Shown: in pieces, positions 26,754 through 35,478 of the stretch | How the letters are laid out: each line of letters opens with the position of its first letter | Numbering within the stretch: the first letter of the stretch is position 1 | Source: Pseudomonas sp. FP198 | GTDB lineage: Bacteria > Pseudomonadota > Gammaproteobacteria > Pseudomonadales > Pseudomonadaceae | Length of the DNA stretch: 64,000 nucleotides | NCBI RefSeq assembly: GCF_030687895.1 | Contig: NZ_CP117452.1 | Span: 4,270,501 to 4,334,500 of the forward strand | Direction of reading: 5' to 3' | Notes under the pieces: generated by a model | What the model was told of the DNA's origin: nothing | Database searches by the model: none | The model's input: the letters and a program-made list of their open reading frames with translations, nothing else | Made by a program: the position numbers and the translations under genes

Positions 26754-28388
26754 TCAGGTCCGGAAACGGCCGGTCAGCTCTGCCAGGTTCCTAGACAGGT
26801 TCGACAGCTGCTGGCTCGCGTGCATGCTTTGGGCGGAGTTCGCCGCCGCTTCGTTGGACAGGTCACGAATATCGGAAATGTTGCGAGCGATCTCCTCGGT
26901 CACGCTGCTCTGCTCTTCACAGGCATTGGCGATCTGCGCGGCCATGTCATTGATCCGCTGGATCGACCCGCCAGTGCCACTGAGCACCTGGTCGACACCG
27001 GCGGCGCGCTCGACGCTGTCCCGCGCCTTGCTGCTGCCGACCTGCATGGCCTGCACGGCCTTGGCGACACCGCTTTGCAAGCGCTCGATGCGGACCTGGA
27101 TATCCTTGGTCGAATCCTGGGTACGCGCCGCCAGCGCCCTGACCTCATCGGCCACCACGGCAAAACCACGGCCCTGTTCGCCGGCACGCGCAGCCTCGAT
27201 GGCGGCGTTCAGCGCCAGCAGGTTGGTCTGCTCGGCGATGCCACGGATCACCTCCAGCACCGCACCGATACTGGACGTTTCCTGGGCCAATGCCTCGATG
27301 GTGCCCGAGGCACTTTCCACTTCGTGAGCCAGTTGGCGGATCGACTCGATCGTGCTGCTGACCACCTCCGCGCCGTCGCGCGATTGGCTGGTAGCCTGCT
27401 GCGCGGCGTCCGAGGCGCTCACGGCGTTATGAGCAACCTCATGCACAGCGGCGCTCATCTGCGTCGCGGCGGTGCTGACCTGGTCGAGCGCCGCGTGCTC
27501 GCTGCTGATCAGTCGGTCATTCGTCGCGGCCATAGCAGCCATGGCCCGGGCTGCCGAGTCCACTTCCCCGGTCACCCGTCCGACCTCGGCAATCAGCGGC
27601 TGCAGCTTGTCGAGGAAACGGTTGAACGCGCTGCCAAGCTGCCCCAGTTCGTCAGCCGAACGCACTTCAAGGCGCCCCTTGAGATCGCCGCCGCCCTCTG
27701 CGATTTGCTCGACGCGGTGCAACAAGCGGCGCATCGGGCTCAGCACCACGAGCGGCAAGGCAACCAGAACCAAGACGCAACCGAGCAGGCCAACCAACAG
27801 AATAACGCCCTGCTGCACGCCGACTGCCTCGCCATTGGCGATGGCCGCATCACCCTCGCGATGGGACGCCGCATCCTCCAGCTCACCCAGCTTGTCGATT
27901 GAATCACGCATGGTTTCGAACAGACGCTCGCTGTCACCAAAGCTCAGCGCGCTGGCGCCCTGCGGATCGCCTACCGCCTGCTCGACGACCCGCCGCGAAA
28001 CCTGCATCCATTTGCCGAAACTGTCATTGAACTGGCTGACCAATGCCTGAGCCTCTGCACCGGGCTGCATCGCGGCATATTTTTGCACACGGTCATAGGC
28101 CTGCTTGGCATTCTCGCCATGACTGGCACTCAGTGCTTGAATATGCTCATCCGCATGACCATCCAGCAGACTGCGCTCGGCCACAAAGGCCTGATAAAGA
28201 TCGCGGTCGGCATTGAGCAACAGACTGATGGCCGGCAGATAGCGCTTGGTCAACTGCGTACTGGACTCGGTCACCTGACCGATGCCGCGCATGCCCGTCC
28301 ACCCCATCAGCACCAGCAGCACCGCCAGGAACGCAATCGGCAGAGTGATTTTCCAACGAAAGCCAAGGTCGGCGAAGAACCGCAGCAT
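26754..28388 (-). CDS. Methyl-accepting chemotaxis protein
   Basis: A 544-residue chemoreceptor. A transmembrane helix at residues about 11-31, a periplasmic four-helix-bundle sensor of about 155 residues, a second helix near 193-213, a HAMP domain ([20 protein letters not shown]) and the cytoplasmic signalling hairpin with tip sequence [20 protein letters not shown] and [15 protein letters not shown]. There is no C-terminal NWETF pentapeptide. The ATG at 28388 has AAGGAG 7 bases upstream. The ligand is unknown. It ends 13 bases before the PhyH start, so the two may be co-transcribed. Confidence 0.93.
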   Translation of the reverse strand: MLRFFADLGFRWKITLPIAFLAVLLVLMGWTGMRGIGQVTESSTQLTKRYLPAISLLLNADRDLYQAFVAERSLLDGHADEHIQALSASHGENAKQAYDRVQKYAAMQPGAEAQALVSQFNDSFGKWMQVSRRVVEQAVGDPQGASALSFGDSERLFETMRDSIDKLGELEDAASHREGDAAIANGEAVGVQQGVILLVGLLGCVLVLVALPLVVLSPMRRLLHRVEQIAEGGGDLKGRLEVRSADELGQLGSAFNRFLDKLQPLIAEVGRVTGEVDSAARAMAAMAATNDRLISSEHAALDQVSTAATQMSAAVHEVAHNAVSASDAAQQATSQSRDGAEVVSSTIESIRQLAHEVESASGTIEALAQETSSIGAVLEVIRGIAEQTNLLALNAAIEAARAGEQGRGFAVVADEVRALAARTQDSTKDIQVRIERLQSGVAKAVQAMQVGSSKARDSVERAAGVDQVLSGTGGSIQRINDMAAQIANACEEQSSVTEEIARNISDIRDLSNEAAANSAQSMHASQQLSNLSRNLAELTGRFRT

Positions 28389-28598
28389 GGTGTCACTCCT
28401 TACATGGGGGATAACCTGCCTATCGGCAGCCATGCCTTGAGCTATAGACCATTAGTCTAATTGTTACAAAGATTGGCGGTCTTGAAATGCCTTGGCTAGA
28501 GAGGTTCGGAGTGGTCAGAAGAGGTGACCTCTCTTCGTCGATACTTCCCCGCCGATGCGAGGAGAAATTCCGATCACTCAAGAAAAAATGATGCACCC

Positions 28599-28729
28599 GT
28601 GGCGAGGGAGCTTGCTCCCGGTCGGCTGCGAAGCAGTCGTAAACAGGCGGATGCGGTGTGCCTGATGCTCCGAATTTGGCAGGTTTCAGGGCCGCTGCGC
28701 GGCCCAGCGGGAGCAAGTTCCCTCGCCAC
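28599..28729. repeat. REP pair, family B (copy 3)
   Basis: A 131-base inverted repeat bounded by GTGGCGAGGGAGCTTGCTCC and GAGCAAGTTCCCTCGCCAC, the right arm with one change. It lies in the 551-base gap between the chemoreceptor and the Com-like gene; apart from it I see no feature in 28389-28939. Confidence 0.85.
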
Positions 28730-28939
28730 GGGTTCCTCGATTGCCTTACCGCGATAGGAGGACTGGCAAGGATAAGGCGGTGACGGTAGGTGTCAGAGCC
28801 GGCCGAAGCGATTGCGATGGTTATACGCCACAGAGCAATCGGCAAAGCGGGCGATTGACCGGAAGTGGCGGCGAATGCAAGCACAAACACAATGACCCGG
28901 CCACGGGAAAACGCTACGAACATTTCAAGGATGAATTGC

Positions 28940-29113
28940 ATGCAGAACATACGTTGCGGTCATTGCTGTCGCAAGCTAGCCACCGCCAGCGGCTTCCAGG
29001 AACTCCAGATCAAATGTCCACGATGCCGGACGCTCAATCACATCAAAGGTCAGCCAACCCTCACTCGGCTCAAGGAAACGCCCGAGCAAAGAATATTTAC
29101 CAGTGGTTCATAA
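28940..29113 (+). CDS. Com-like zinc-finger protein (Mu phage Com family), orphan
   Basis: A 57-residue protein: MQNIRCGHCCRKLATASGFQ, then LQIKCPRCRTLNHIK, giving two CxxC pairs (residues about 6-9 and 27-30) around a short loop. This is the pattern of phage Mu Com, which binds mom mRNA and turns on its translation. Here no mom-like, phage or modification gene is adjacent, so it looks like a remnant or a gene co-opted for another RNA. AAGGATGAATTGC precedes the ATG at 28940. It sits beside a toxin-antitoxin pair and a tRNA gene. Confidence 0.7.
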   Translation: MQNIRCGHCCRKLATASGFQELQIKCPRCRTLNHIKGQPTLTRLKETPEQRIFTSGS

Positions 29114-29183
29114 TCGTAGCAACCGGCGGTTGTGTCGCACCGCACATTGCGCAATACTTCGCGTACGTAAGTACGTACGTATA

Positions 29184-29213
29184 AACATACTATTAAACAC
29201 ATCCTAGTATGTT
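29184..29213. promoter_or_regulatory. Inverted repeat, likely operator of the toxin-antitoxin operon
   Basis: AACATACTA and TAGTATGTT are perfect 9-base inverted arms separated by 12 bases, 38 bases before the antitoxin start. Just upstream, 29162-29182 has repeated TACGTA units. Phd/YefM antitoxins repress their own operon by binding such palindromes; that this one is the site is inferred from position. Confidence 0.6.
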
Positions 29214-29251
29214 GCGCGTTGTTATCGTGATATTTTTTTCGGAGAAAAATC

Positions 29252-29542
29252 ATGGCTGCGTTGCTTGAACGAGCTGAACAAGCCGTATCGGTTACCGCAA
29301 TGGTCAGGGGCTTTAGCGCGAAGCTCAAAGAAGTATCGAGTCGTGCCACTGACCGCTTGGTCGTGTTCAAAGACAATGAACCGGCAGCCGTCATCCTAAA
29401 TGTAGAGGCCTATCAGGAAATGCTTGATGAGCTTGAAGACCTGCGGATTGAAGCGACTGCACGCGACCGGTTGGCTAATTTCAATCCACAGACGGCCATT
29501 TCTCACGCTGATATGCGTGCGAGATACGCCAAGAAAGACTAA
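29252..29542 (+). CDS. Type II antitoxin, Phd/YefM family
   Basis: A 96-residue antitoxin. The N-terminal part (SVTAMVRGFSAKLKEVSS, then RLVVFKDNEPAAVILNVEAYQEM) is the Phd/YefM DNA-binding fold; the charged C-terminal tail would wrap the toxin. GGAGAAAAATC precedes the ATG. It is 9 bases upstream of a ParE/RelE-type toxin gene, the standard order. AT content is higher than in neighbouring core genes, consistent with acquisition by transfer. Confidence 0.9.
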   Translation: MAALLERAEQAVSVTAMVRGFSAKLKEVSSRATDRLVVFKDNEPAAVILNVEAYQEMLDELEDLRIEATARDRLANFNPQTAISHADMRARYAKKD

Positions 29543-29551
29543 GGATTTTCG

Positions 29552-29839
29552 ATGGCTTGGGGAGTCACATATCACCCAGATACCGAAGGTGATTTCGATC
29601 AGCTGGGATCTGCAGCTGCAAACAGAATCTTTGATGTCATCGAGCAAAGGATCGCCAATGGCGAGCCAGACAAGAGCGGCAAGTCCCTAAGCGGCAGTCT
29701 GGCAGGCTGCCGCCGGATCCGCACAGGCGATACACGCATCGTCTATCGAGTTGATGGGAAAGCGATCGTAGTCTTGATCATTGCTGTCGGCGCTCGTCGC
29801 GACAGCGAAGTATACGACGCTGCCAAAAAACGCGTCTGA
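29552..29839 (+). CDS. Type II toxin, RelE/ParE family
   Basis: A 95-residue toxin-fold protein. WGVTYHPDTEGDFDQLG opens the fold; LSGSLAGCRRIRTGDTRIVYRVD and VLIIAVGARRDSEVYDAAKKR carry the conserved basic residues and the terminal motif of RelE/ParE proteins. RelE members cut mRNA on the ribosome and ParE members poison gyrase; which applies here cannot be told from sequence. It follows the antitoxin by 9 bases and ends at a hairpin terminator. Confidence 0.9.
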   Translation: MAWGVTYHPDTEGDFDQLGSAAANRIFDVIEQRIANGEPDKSGKSLSGSLAGCRRIRTGDTRIVYRVDGKAIVVLIIAVGARRDSEVYDAAKKRV

Positions 29840-29861
29840 GCCCATATACGGGCTTTTTTTT
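29839..29861 (+). terminator. Rho-independent terminator of the toxin-antitoxin operon
   Basis: AGCCC-ATATAC-GGGCT followed by eight T, starting at the toxin stop codon. Confidence 0.8.
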
Positions 29862-30240
29862 CCGCAGATGGTTGCCCCAGAGGGTAACGTCTCTTTGAAA
29901 GCCGCAGCCTCCAACCAGCGTGCCGCGAGCATCCAGAACGCTGAGTTCATGAATGCAGCAACCCCGCTGGCTTCCCCTGCCAAGACATCAGCCTGGCCGG
30001 AGCGCGAGATAGCAACCAAGACAACAGAGGGTTACGCGGCGAGCGAACCGTAAGACCTCAGGGCGTTACGGCTCGAAGCCATTGAATTATCTTTCACAAC
30101 TGCTGGAGTCATCGGCGGCTCATCGAATCCTAGGAGCTCAACGGTAGTAGGAGGACCTTTGAAGAAGCGAGCGACAATCTTTCGCATACTTCATGGGCTT
30201 AGCTCCGTTATGCCCTAAAAATGCCTTAAACGAAACGCCA
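29862..30240. other. Gap between toxin gene and tRNA-Ser, nothing recognised
   Basis: About 380 bases. Open frames on both strands are short and have no recognisable family or ribosome-binding site. It may hold decayed island sequence; no duplicate of the tRNA 3' end was seen. Confidence 0.4.
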
Positions 30241-30283
30241 GAAACGAAAAAGCCCCTGAAATGTTCAACCATTTCAGGGGCTT
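30241..30283 (-). terminator. Rho-independent terminator after tRNA-Ser
   Basis: AGCCCCTGAAATG-loop TTCAAC-CATTTCAGGGGCT, a perfect 13-bp stem; on the minus strand TTTTTCGTTTC follows. It lies 16 bases past the tRNA 3' end. Confidence 0.85.
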
Positions 30284-30298
30284 AGTCGTATTCAATAA

Positions 30299-30388
30299 TG
30301 GCGGAGAGATAGGGATTTGAACCCTAGGTACTGTCGCCAGTACAACGGATTTCGAATCCGTCCCGTTCGGCCACTCCGGCATCTCTCC
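30299..30388 (-). tRNA. tRNA-Ser (anticodon CGA)
   Basis: Read on the minus strand, 90 nt including an encoded CCA. Acceptor arms GGAGAGA / TCTCTCC pair, with discriminator G. The anticodon stem-loop ACGGATTCGAAATCCGT gives CGA, and the long variable arm TACTGGCGACAGTA is typical of class II tRNA-Ser. The T-arm is TAGGGTTCAAATCCCTA. tRNA-Ser genes are common integration sites; the neighbouring Com and toxin-antitoxin genes fit that, though no integrase is present. Confidence 0.96.
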
Positions 30389-30471
30389 AGTGGCGCGCAT
30401 CATACCAGCACATTTGCCGGAAGCGAACCCCCGAGCGAAATTTTTTCCGTGCTATCAGATGCTTGCGTTGA

Positions 30472-31185
30472 TTACAGCGGGACACCCAGGCGTTGGGCGA
30501 CTTCTTCGTAGGCTTCGATCACGTCACCGAGGCCTTGGCGGAAGCGGTCCTTGTCCATCTTCTTCTTGGTGTCCTTGTCCCAGAGGCGGCAGCCGTCCGG
30601 GCTGAACTCGTCGCCCAGGACGATGGAGCCGTCGCTGAACACGCCGAATTCGAGTTTGAAGTCGACCAGCAGCAGGCCGGCGTCGTCGAACAGTTTGGTC
30701 AGCACTTCGTTGACCTTGAGCGACAGTTCCTTCATGCGCGCCAGTTGCTCGGCGGTGCCCCAACCGAATGCCACGACGTGGGATTCATTGATGAACGGGT
30801 CGCCCTTGGCGTCGTCCTTCAGGAACAGCTCGAACGTGTAAGGGTTGAGCTTCATGCCCTCTTCCACGCCCAGGCGCTTGACCAGGCTGCCGGCGGCGTA
30901 GTTACGCACGACGCATTCGACCGGGATCATGTCCAGTTTCTTGACCAGGCACTCGTTGTCGCCCAGCAGCTTGTCGAACTGGGTCGGCACGCCGGCGGCT
31001 TCGAGCTTCTGCATGATGAAGGCGTTGAACTTGTTGTTCACCATGCCCTTGCGGTCCAGCTGTTCGATGCGCTTGCCGTCGAACGCCGAGGTGTCGTTGC
31101 GAAACAGCAGGATCAAGCGGTCAGCGTCATCGGTCTTGTAAACCGACTTGGCTTTGCCGCGGTAGAGTTCTTCACGTTTTTCCAT
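30472..31185 (-). CDS. purC: Phosphoribosylaminoimidazole-succinocarboxamide synthase (SAICAR synthetase)
   Basis: Step of purine synthesis that joins aspartate to CAIR using ATP. The 237-residue protein has the family start [19 protein letters not shown], the segment [17 protein letters not shown] (about residues 86-102) and LVDFKLEFG, followed by [15 protein letters not shown]. Its length equals E. coli PurC. It is the last gene of the minus-strand row dapA-bamC-MBL-purC and is followed by tRNA-Ser. Confidence 0.97.
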   Translation of the reverse strand: MEKREELYRGKAKSVYKTDDADRLILLFRNDTSAFDGKRIEQLDRKGMVNNKFNAFIMQKLEAAGVPTQFDKLLGDNECLVKKLDMIPVECVVRNYAAGSLVKRLGVEEGMKLNPYTFELFLKDDAKGDPFINESHVVAFGWGTAEQLARMKELSLKVNEVLTKLFDDAGLLLVDFKLEFGVFSDGSIVLGDEFSPDGCRLWDKDTKKKMDKDRFRQGLGDVIEAYEEVAQRLGVPL

Positions 31186-31213
31186 GATGGGCTCCGCTTG
31201 CTAAGTAGATGGG

Positions 31214-31972
31214 CTAGGCGATATGTCGCCAGTCGAGCCCTGAATCTTGATCGGCCAGTTGCAGCCAGTCCGGGTCGCACCCGAGGGTGTCGACGAAACA
31301 TTGCCGGGCCAGCTGCGGCAGGTTGTTCTTGCTGCTCAGATGGGCCAGGACCAGGTGTTGCAGGCCTTGCCAGCCCAACTCGGCCACCAGGAATGCTGCC
31401 TGGTGGTTGTTCAGATGTCCGTGTTCCCCGCCTACCCGTTGCTTCAGGAAGTAGGGATAGTACCCTCGCGCCAACATGTCGCGGCAGTGGTTGGACTCGA
31501 TCATCAGTGCGTCGAGGTCCCGATAACTGTCCATCACCCTGTCGCAGTACGAGCCCAGGTCGGTGAGCAATCCGAAGCGCCGCTCGCCATCACTGAACAC
31601 ATACTGCGTCGGCTCGCGGGCATCGTGCGCCACGCTGACCACGCTGATGTCCAGGGCACCGATACGCAGCTGCTCGCCACCGGCCACGAAGCCAGCCGGC
31701 TCGATGGGCTTGCGCAGGCCACCGAACGTCCCGCGACTGAGGTAGACCGGCAGATTGTAGCGCCGAGACAGCAAACCCACGCCATGCACGTGGTCGGCAT
31801 GTTCGTGGGTCACGAGTATCGCGCTCAGTTGCGCCGGGTGCACACCCAGGCGCAACAGGCGCTTCTCGGTTTCCCGCAGGGAGAAACCGCAATCGACCAG
31901 CACGTAGGTGCCAGCACTGGCTATCAGCGTGCCGTTCCCCTGGCTACCGCTGCCGAGAACGGCAAAACGCAT
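31214..31972 (-). CDS. MBL-fold metallo-hydrolase (YycJ-like)
   Basis: A 252-residue metallo-beta-lactamase-fold protein. The zinc motif is VTHEHADHVHG at about residues 55-65; LTDLGSYCDRV and IESNHCRDM supply further ligands, and HLSSKNN is near the C-terminus. It begins MRFAVLGSGSQGNGTLI, like YycJ/WalJ, an exonuclease-like protein. Its substrate in Pseudomonas is not known. It starts 4 bases after the bamC stop and lies 28 bases upstream of purC. Confidence 0.9.
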   Translation of the reverse strand: MRFAVLGSGSQGNGTLIASAGTYVLVDCGFSLRETEKRLLRLGVHPAQLSAILVTHEHADHVHGVGLLSRRYNLPVYLSRGTFGGLRKPIEPAGFVAGGEQLRIGALDISVVSVAHDAREPTQYVFSDGERRFGLLTDLGSYCDRVMDSYRDLDALMIESNHCRDMLARGYYPYFLKQRVGGEHGHLNNHQAAFLVAELGWQGLQHLVLAHLSSKNNLPQLARQCFVDTLGCDPDWLQLADQDSGLDWRHIA

Positions 31973-31976
31973 CGGA

Positions 31977-33092
31977 TCAGCCCAGGTTGTCCTGAATCAC
32001 GCCCAACACCTTGCGAGCCACATCGGCTGGCGCCACGGTGTTGATGTTTTTCTCGACGGTGACCTGGACGTTGTCGCCGACCTTGCTCAGGCGAACCTGG
32101 TAACGCTCGGCGCGGGCTTCGATTTCTTCCTTGTCCGGCGCACTGCCGAACAAGCTGCTGAAGAAGCCAGGCTTCTCGTCTTTCTTCTCGGCTTTTTCAG
32201 CGAGGTTGATGTAGTAGAGGCCCAGGCTGCGGTTGATGTCTTCAACCCGCCATTCGCCCTGCTCCAGCGCGCGGCCAACGCTCGACCAGGCGCGGTCGAG
32301 GTCGGAGCCGACGTTGAGCACCGGGTTGCCGCTGCCGTCTTCGCTCAGGCTGACCCGGCTCGGCGTGTCGTAGTCACGGGTCGCGAGCATCGAGACCGAA
32401 CCGCCCTGCTCGGCGTTACGGCTCATGCTGGCGAGCATGTCGTCGACCAGCGCGGCGTCGAGACTGGTATTGACCGAACGATTGGTGAAAGCCACGTCGG
32501 CGGTGCTGCCGGCGGGACGCTCGGCGCTGACCACGTAGATTTCACTGGTGTTGCGCTGCACGCCCGGCTCGATGCGCACGCGCACGCGGGTTTCGCTGTC
32601 GGCTGCGACGCCGGCGGCGCTCAGGCGCTTGGCCATGGCCGCGGACAGTTCATCGGAGCGCTGCCAGGTGGTGGTGAACTCGCCGGTCTGCGGGCGCTGT
32701 TCGTCCAGGCGGAAACCGTTGTCCTGGAAGAACTGGATTGCCACGGGCCAGACTTCGGCCGGTGGATGCTGGCCCATGACCCAGCTCGAATCACCGCTCT
32801 TCTGCAGGGTGTAGTCGCTGGCATCGGCCACGGCCGACAGCGGCTGTGGGCGCGGGACAACGTATTCGCCCTTGACGCTGTCGTCGGCGACGTTGCGCGG
32901 GATCGGCAGCAGCGGATCCAGGCGCTTGGCAACGCTGACATCAGGTGGCAGTTGCATCGGTGCAGTCTGTTGCGCTTCGAGGTAATCGCTACCACGGTCG
33001 CGGAAATAACCATCCGGGCCCCAGATCCATCCACAGCCACTGGTGCTGGAGATAATCAAGGCAAGTGCGGAAAGGCCGGCCATTCGCTTCAT
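31977..33092 (-). CDS. bamC: Outer membrane assembly lipoprotein BamC
   Basis: A component of the BAM complex that inserts beta-barrel proteins in the outer membrane. The 371 residues begin with a lipoprotein signal ending in the lipobox STSGC at about residue 20. The N-terminal unstructured stretch and two helix-grip domains (the first near 100-200, the second towards the C-terminus) fit the family. The ATG at 33092 gives a proper signal peptide; the long frame before it is Arg-rich shadow sequence. It lies 17 bases downstream of dapA, its usual neighbour. Confidence 0.93.
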   Translation of the reverse strand: MKRMAGLSALALIISSTSGCGWIWGPDGYFRDRGSDYLEAQQTAPMQLPPDVSVAKRLDPLLPIPRNVADDSVKGEYVVPRPQPLSAVADASDYTLQKSGDSSWVMGQHPPAEVWPVAIQFFQDNGFRLDEQRPQTGEFTTTWQRSDELSAAMAKRLSAAGVAADSETRVRVRIEPGVQRNTSEIYVVSAERPAGSTADVAFTNRSVNTSLDAALVDDMLASMSRNAEQGGSVSMLATRDYDTPSRVSLSEDGSGNPVLNVGSDLDRAWSSVGRALEQGEWRVEDINRSLGLYYINLAEKAEKKDEKPGFFSSLFGSAPDKEEIEARAERYQVRLSKVGDNVQVTVEKNINTVAPADVARKVLGVIQDNLG

Positions 33093-33109
33093 GCGGTGTA
33101 GTTCCTCAA

Positions 33110-33988
33110 TTAAACCAGGACGCCGGACTGGCGCATGGCCTGCCGCAGCTGTTCGTGACAGGTAGTGCTCAACCAGGTGAGCGGCAGGCGGATGCCTTCG
33201 TGCATCAGGCCCATTTCGACCAGGGCGAATTTCACCGGGATCGGGTTGGCTTCGATGAACAGGTCCTTGTGCAGCGGCATCAGTTTTTCGTTGATTGCCC
33301 GTGCGGTCTCGGCGTCGCCCTTGAGCGCGGCCTCGCACAGGTCGGCCATGTCGCGTGGCGCGACGTTGGCGGTGACGGAAATATTGCCCTTGCCGCCCAT
33401 CAGGATCAGCTCGACAGCGGTCGGATCATCGCCGGACATGACGATGAAGTCCTCGCTCACGCCATCGAGGATGGCCTTGGCACGCGTCAGGTCGCCAGTG
33501 GCTTCCTTGATGCCGATGATGTTCGGCACGGTGGACAGGCGGATCACGGTCTCGGCCTGCATGTCGCAGGAGGTGCGGCCGGGAACGTTATAGAGGATCT
33601 GTGGGATGTCGACGGCTTCGGCAATGTGCTTGAAGTGCTGGTACAGGCCTTCCTGGGTCGGCCTGTTGTAGTACGGAACGACCAGCAGGCAGGCATCGGC
33701 CCCGGCTTCCTTGGCGTTACGGGTCAACTCGACGGCTTCGCGGGTCGAATTGGCGCCGGTGCCGGCGATTACCGGAATGCGGCCATTGACTTGCTTGACC
33801 ACGGCGCGGATGACTTCGATGTGCTCGTTGACGTCAAGGGTGGCCGACTCGCCGGTGGTACCGACGGCGACGATGGCGTGGGTGCCGTTTTCAAGGTGGA
33901 AGTCCACGAGTTTGCTGAGGCTGGCCCAGTCAAGACGCCCTTGTGCATCCATGGGTGTGACCAGTGCCACCATACTGCCCGCAATCAT
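33110..33988 (-). CDS. dapA: 4-hydroxy-tetrahydrodipicolinate synthase
   Basis: First committed step of lysine and diaminopimelate synthesis, condensing pyruvate with aspartate semialdehyde in the cytoplasm. The 292-residue TIM barrel has [15 protein letters not shown] with the pyruvate-binding [21 protein letters not shown] with the catalytic Tyr, and Lys161 in GIKEATGDL as Schiff base residue. GCAGGAGCGG precedes the ATG at 33988. The neighbouring bamC order is the normal one in gamma-proteobacteria. Confidence 0.96.
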   Translation of the reverse strand: MIAGSMVALVTPMDAQGRLDWASLSKLVDFHLENGTHAIVAVGTTGESATLDVNEHIEVIRAVVKQVNGRIPVIAGTGANSTREAVELTRNAKEAGADACLLVVPYYNRPTQEGLYQHFKHIAEAVDIPQILYNVPGRTSCDMQAETVIRLSTVPNIIGIKEATGDLTRAKAILDGVSEDFIVMSGDDPTAVELILMGGKGNISVTANVAPRDMADLCEAALKGDAETARAINEKLMPLHKDLFIEANPIPVKFALVEMGLMHEGIRLPLTWLSTTCHEQLRQAMRQSGVLV

Positions 33989-34304
33989 GAAACCGCTCCT
34001 GCCGGAAAAAGAGAGCGGTAATGGTACTGGCGCCAAGATGCTTGTACAAGCGAACTCCCATTCCCCTTGGCGATGGTTTTCGCTACCCTTCAGGCTTTGA
34101 TCGGTACCGATAAGCTCACACGCCGGTTCCCAGCCTCCGTTTTCGTCGCTACAAGCCCCGATCCTGCGTTTGTCCTGAAGCATTGGCTGATCCCGCAATG
34201 CAGCAGAAACCCGGGCAGAGGGCTTGAACCGTTCGCTTTCGCAGGGCTGCTACCGTGCCGCGCGGCACAAAGGTACCGACCGCTCATCGCTTTAGGAATG
34301 CTGC
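33989..34304. other. Divergent promoter region dapA / gcvR
   Basis: 316 bases between divergent starts. No hairpin, riboswitch or small gene was recognised; it presumably holds both promoters. Confidence 0.4.
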
Positions 34305-34865
34305 ATGTCCACCCCCACAGTCCGCGAACAATTCCTTGTTATCAGTGCCCTTGGCGCAAACCCCATGGAGCTGACTAACGTCCTGTGCCGCGCCAGCCAT
34401 GAAAACCGCTGCGCCGTCGTGACCTCACGCCTGACCCGTCATGGCGAATGCAGCGCCCTCGTGCTGGAGATTTCCGGCAGCTGGGACGCCTTGGCGCGCC
34501 TGGAGGGCAGCCTGCCGGTGCTGGCCAAGAAGCACGCCTTCACCGTCAACGTGGTGCGCAGCGCCGCGCTGGAAAATCGTCCCCAGGCCTTGCCCTATGT
34601 AGCTTATGTGAGTTCGGCCTACCGCCCGGACATCATCAACGAACTGTGCCAGTTCTTCATGGACCATCACGTCGAGCTGGAAAACCTGACCTGCGATACC
34701 TATCAGGCCCCGCAGACTGGCGGCACCATGCTCAACGCCACGTTCACCGTGACATTGCCGGCCGGCACCCAGATCAGCTGGCTACGCGATCAGTTCCTGG
34801 ATTTCGCCGACGCGATGAACCTGGACGCACTGATCGAACCGTGGCGCCCACAAAACCCAATGTAA
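34305..34865 (+). CDS. gcvR: Glycine cleavage system transcriptional repressor-like ACT protein
   Basis: A 186-residue protein with two tandem ACT domains (about residues 9-80 and 92-165). The first starts QFLVISALGANPMELTNVLC and the second YVAYVSSAYRPDIINELCQF. In E. coli GcvR binds GcvA and glycine to block gcv transcription; in pseudomonads the family is conserved but less studied. It lies 10 bases upstream of bcp and the two are normally found together. Confidence 0.87.
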   Translation: MSTPTVREQFLVISALGANPMELTNVLCRASHENRCAVVTSRLTRHGECSALVLEISGSWDALARLEGSLPVLAKKHAFTVNVVRSAALENRPQALPYVAYVSSAYRPDIINELCQFFMDHHVELENLTCDTYQAPQTGGTMLNATFTVTLPAGTQISWLRDQFLDFADAMNLDALIEPWRPQNPM

Positions 34866-34875
34866 GGAAGCGTTC

Positions 34876-35349
34876 ATGGCCGTTGCCATCGACCAGCCAG
34901 TTACCGATTTCCAGGCGCCCGCCACCAGCGGGCAGACCATCAGCCTCACCGCCCTGAAAGGCAAACAGGTGGTCATTTATTTCTATCCGAAAGACAGCAC
35001 CCCCGGTTGCACCACCGAGGGCCAGGGTTTTCGCGACCAATATGCGCAATTCCAGGCCGCCAACACCGAAATATTCGGTGTGTCGCGGGACAGCCTCAAG
35101 TCCCACGAGAACTTCAAGTGCAAGCAGGAGTTCCCCTTCGAGCTGATCAGCGACAAGGACGAAACGGTCTGCCAACTGTTCGACGTGATCAAGCTGAAGA
35201 AGCTGTATGGCAAGGAATACCTGGGCGTTGATCGCAGCACCTTCCTGATCGACAAGGATGGCGTGCTGCGCCAGGAGTGGCGTGGCGTGAAGGTGCCGGG
35301 GCATGTGGATGCGGTGTTGGCGGCGGCTCAGGCCTTGAACAAGGGCTGA
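34876..35349 (+). CDS. bcp: Thiol peroxidase, Bcp/PrxQ family
   Basis: A 157-residue peroxiredoxin that reduces hydroperoxides with thioredoxin. The peroxidatic Cys is residue 45 in DSTPGCTTEGQGFRDQ. In many family members a resolving Cys lies five residues on; here that position is Gln50, so this is a one-Cys type or uses another Cys (SHENFKCKQ or DETVCQLF). GVSRDSLKSH and DRSTFLIDKDGVLR are family segments. AAGGAAGCGTTC precedes the ATG. It is coupled to gcvR by position. Confidence 0.94.
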   Translation: MAVAIDQPVTDFQAPATSGQTISLTALKGKQVVIYFYPKDSTPGCTTEGQGFRDQYAQFQAANTEIFGVSRDSLKSHENFKCKQEFPFELISDKDETVCQLFDVIKLKKLYGKEYLGVDRSTFLIDKDGVLRQEWRGVKVPGHVDAVLAAAQALNKG

Positions 35350-35375
35350 AATCTCGTTGCCTTTACTGGCGCTAT

Positions 35376-35446
35376 CGCGAGCAAGCTCGCTCCCACAGGG
35401 TTTTGACTAACAACACAAATCCAGTGTGGGAGCGAGCCTGCTCGCG
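35376..35446. repeat. REP pair, family A (copy 5)
   Basis: Inverted copies at 35376-35397 (GCAAGC variant) and 35425-35446 (common form), between convergent bcp and the AI-2E transporter gene. Confidence 0.88.
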
Positions 35447-35478
35447 AAGAGGCCTTAAGCATCACTTCATTATTCAAG

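Noticed and set aside
29687..30019. Minus-strand 110-codon frame between toxin and tRNA
   Set aside because: It runs antisense through the toxin end and terminator and has no recognisable domain.
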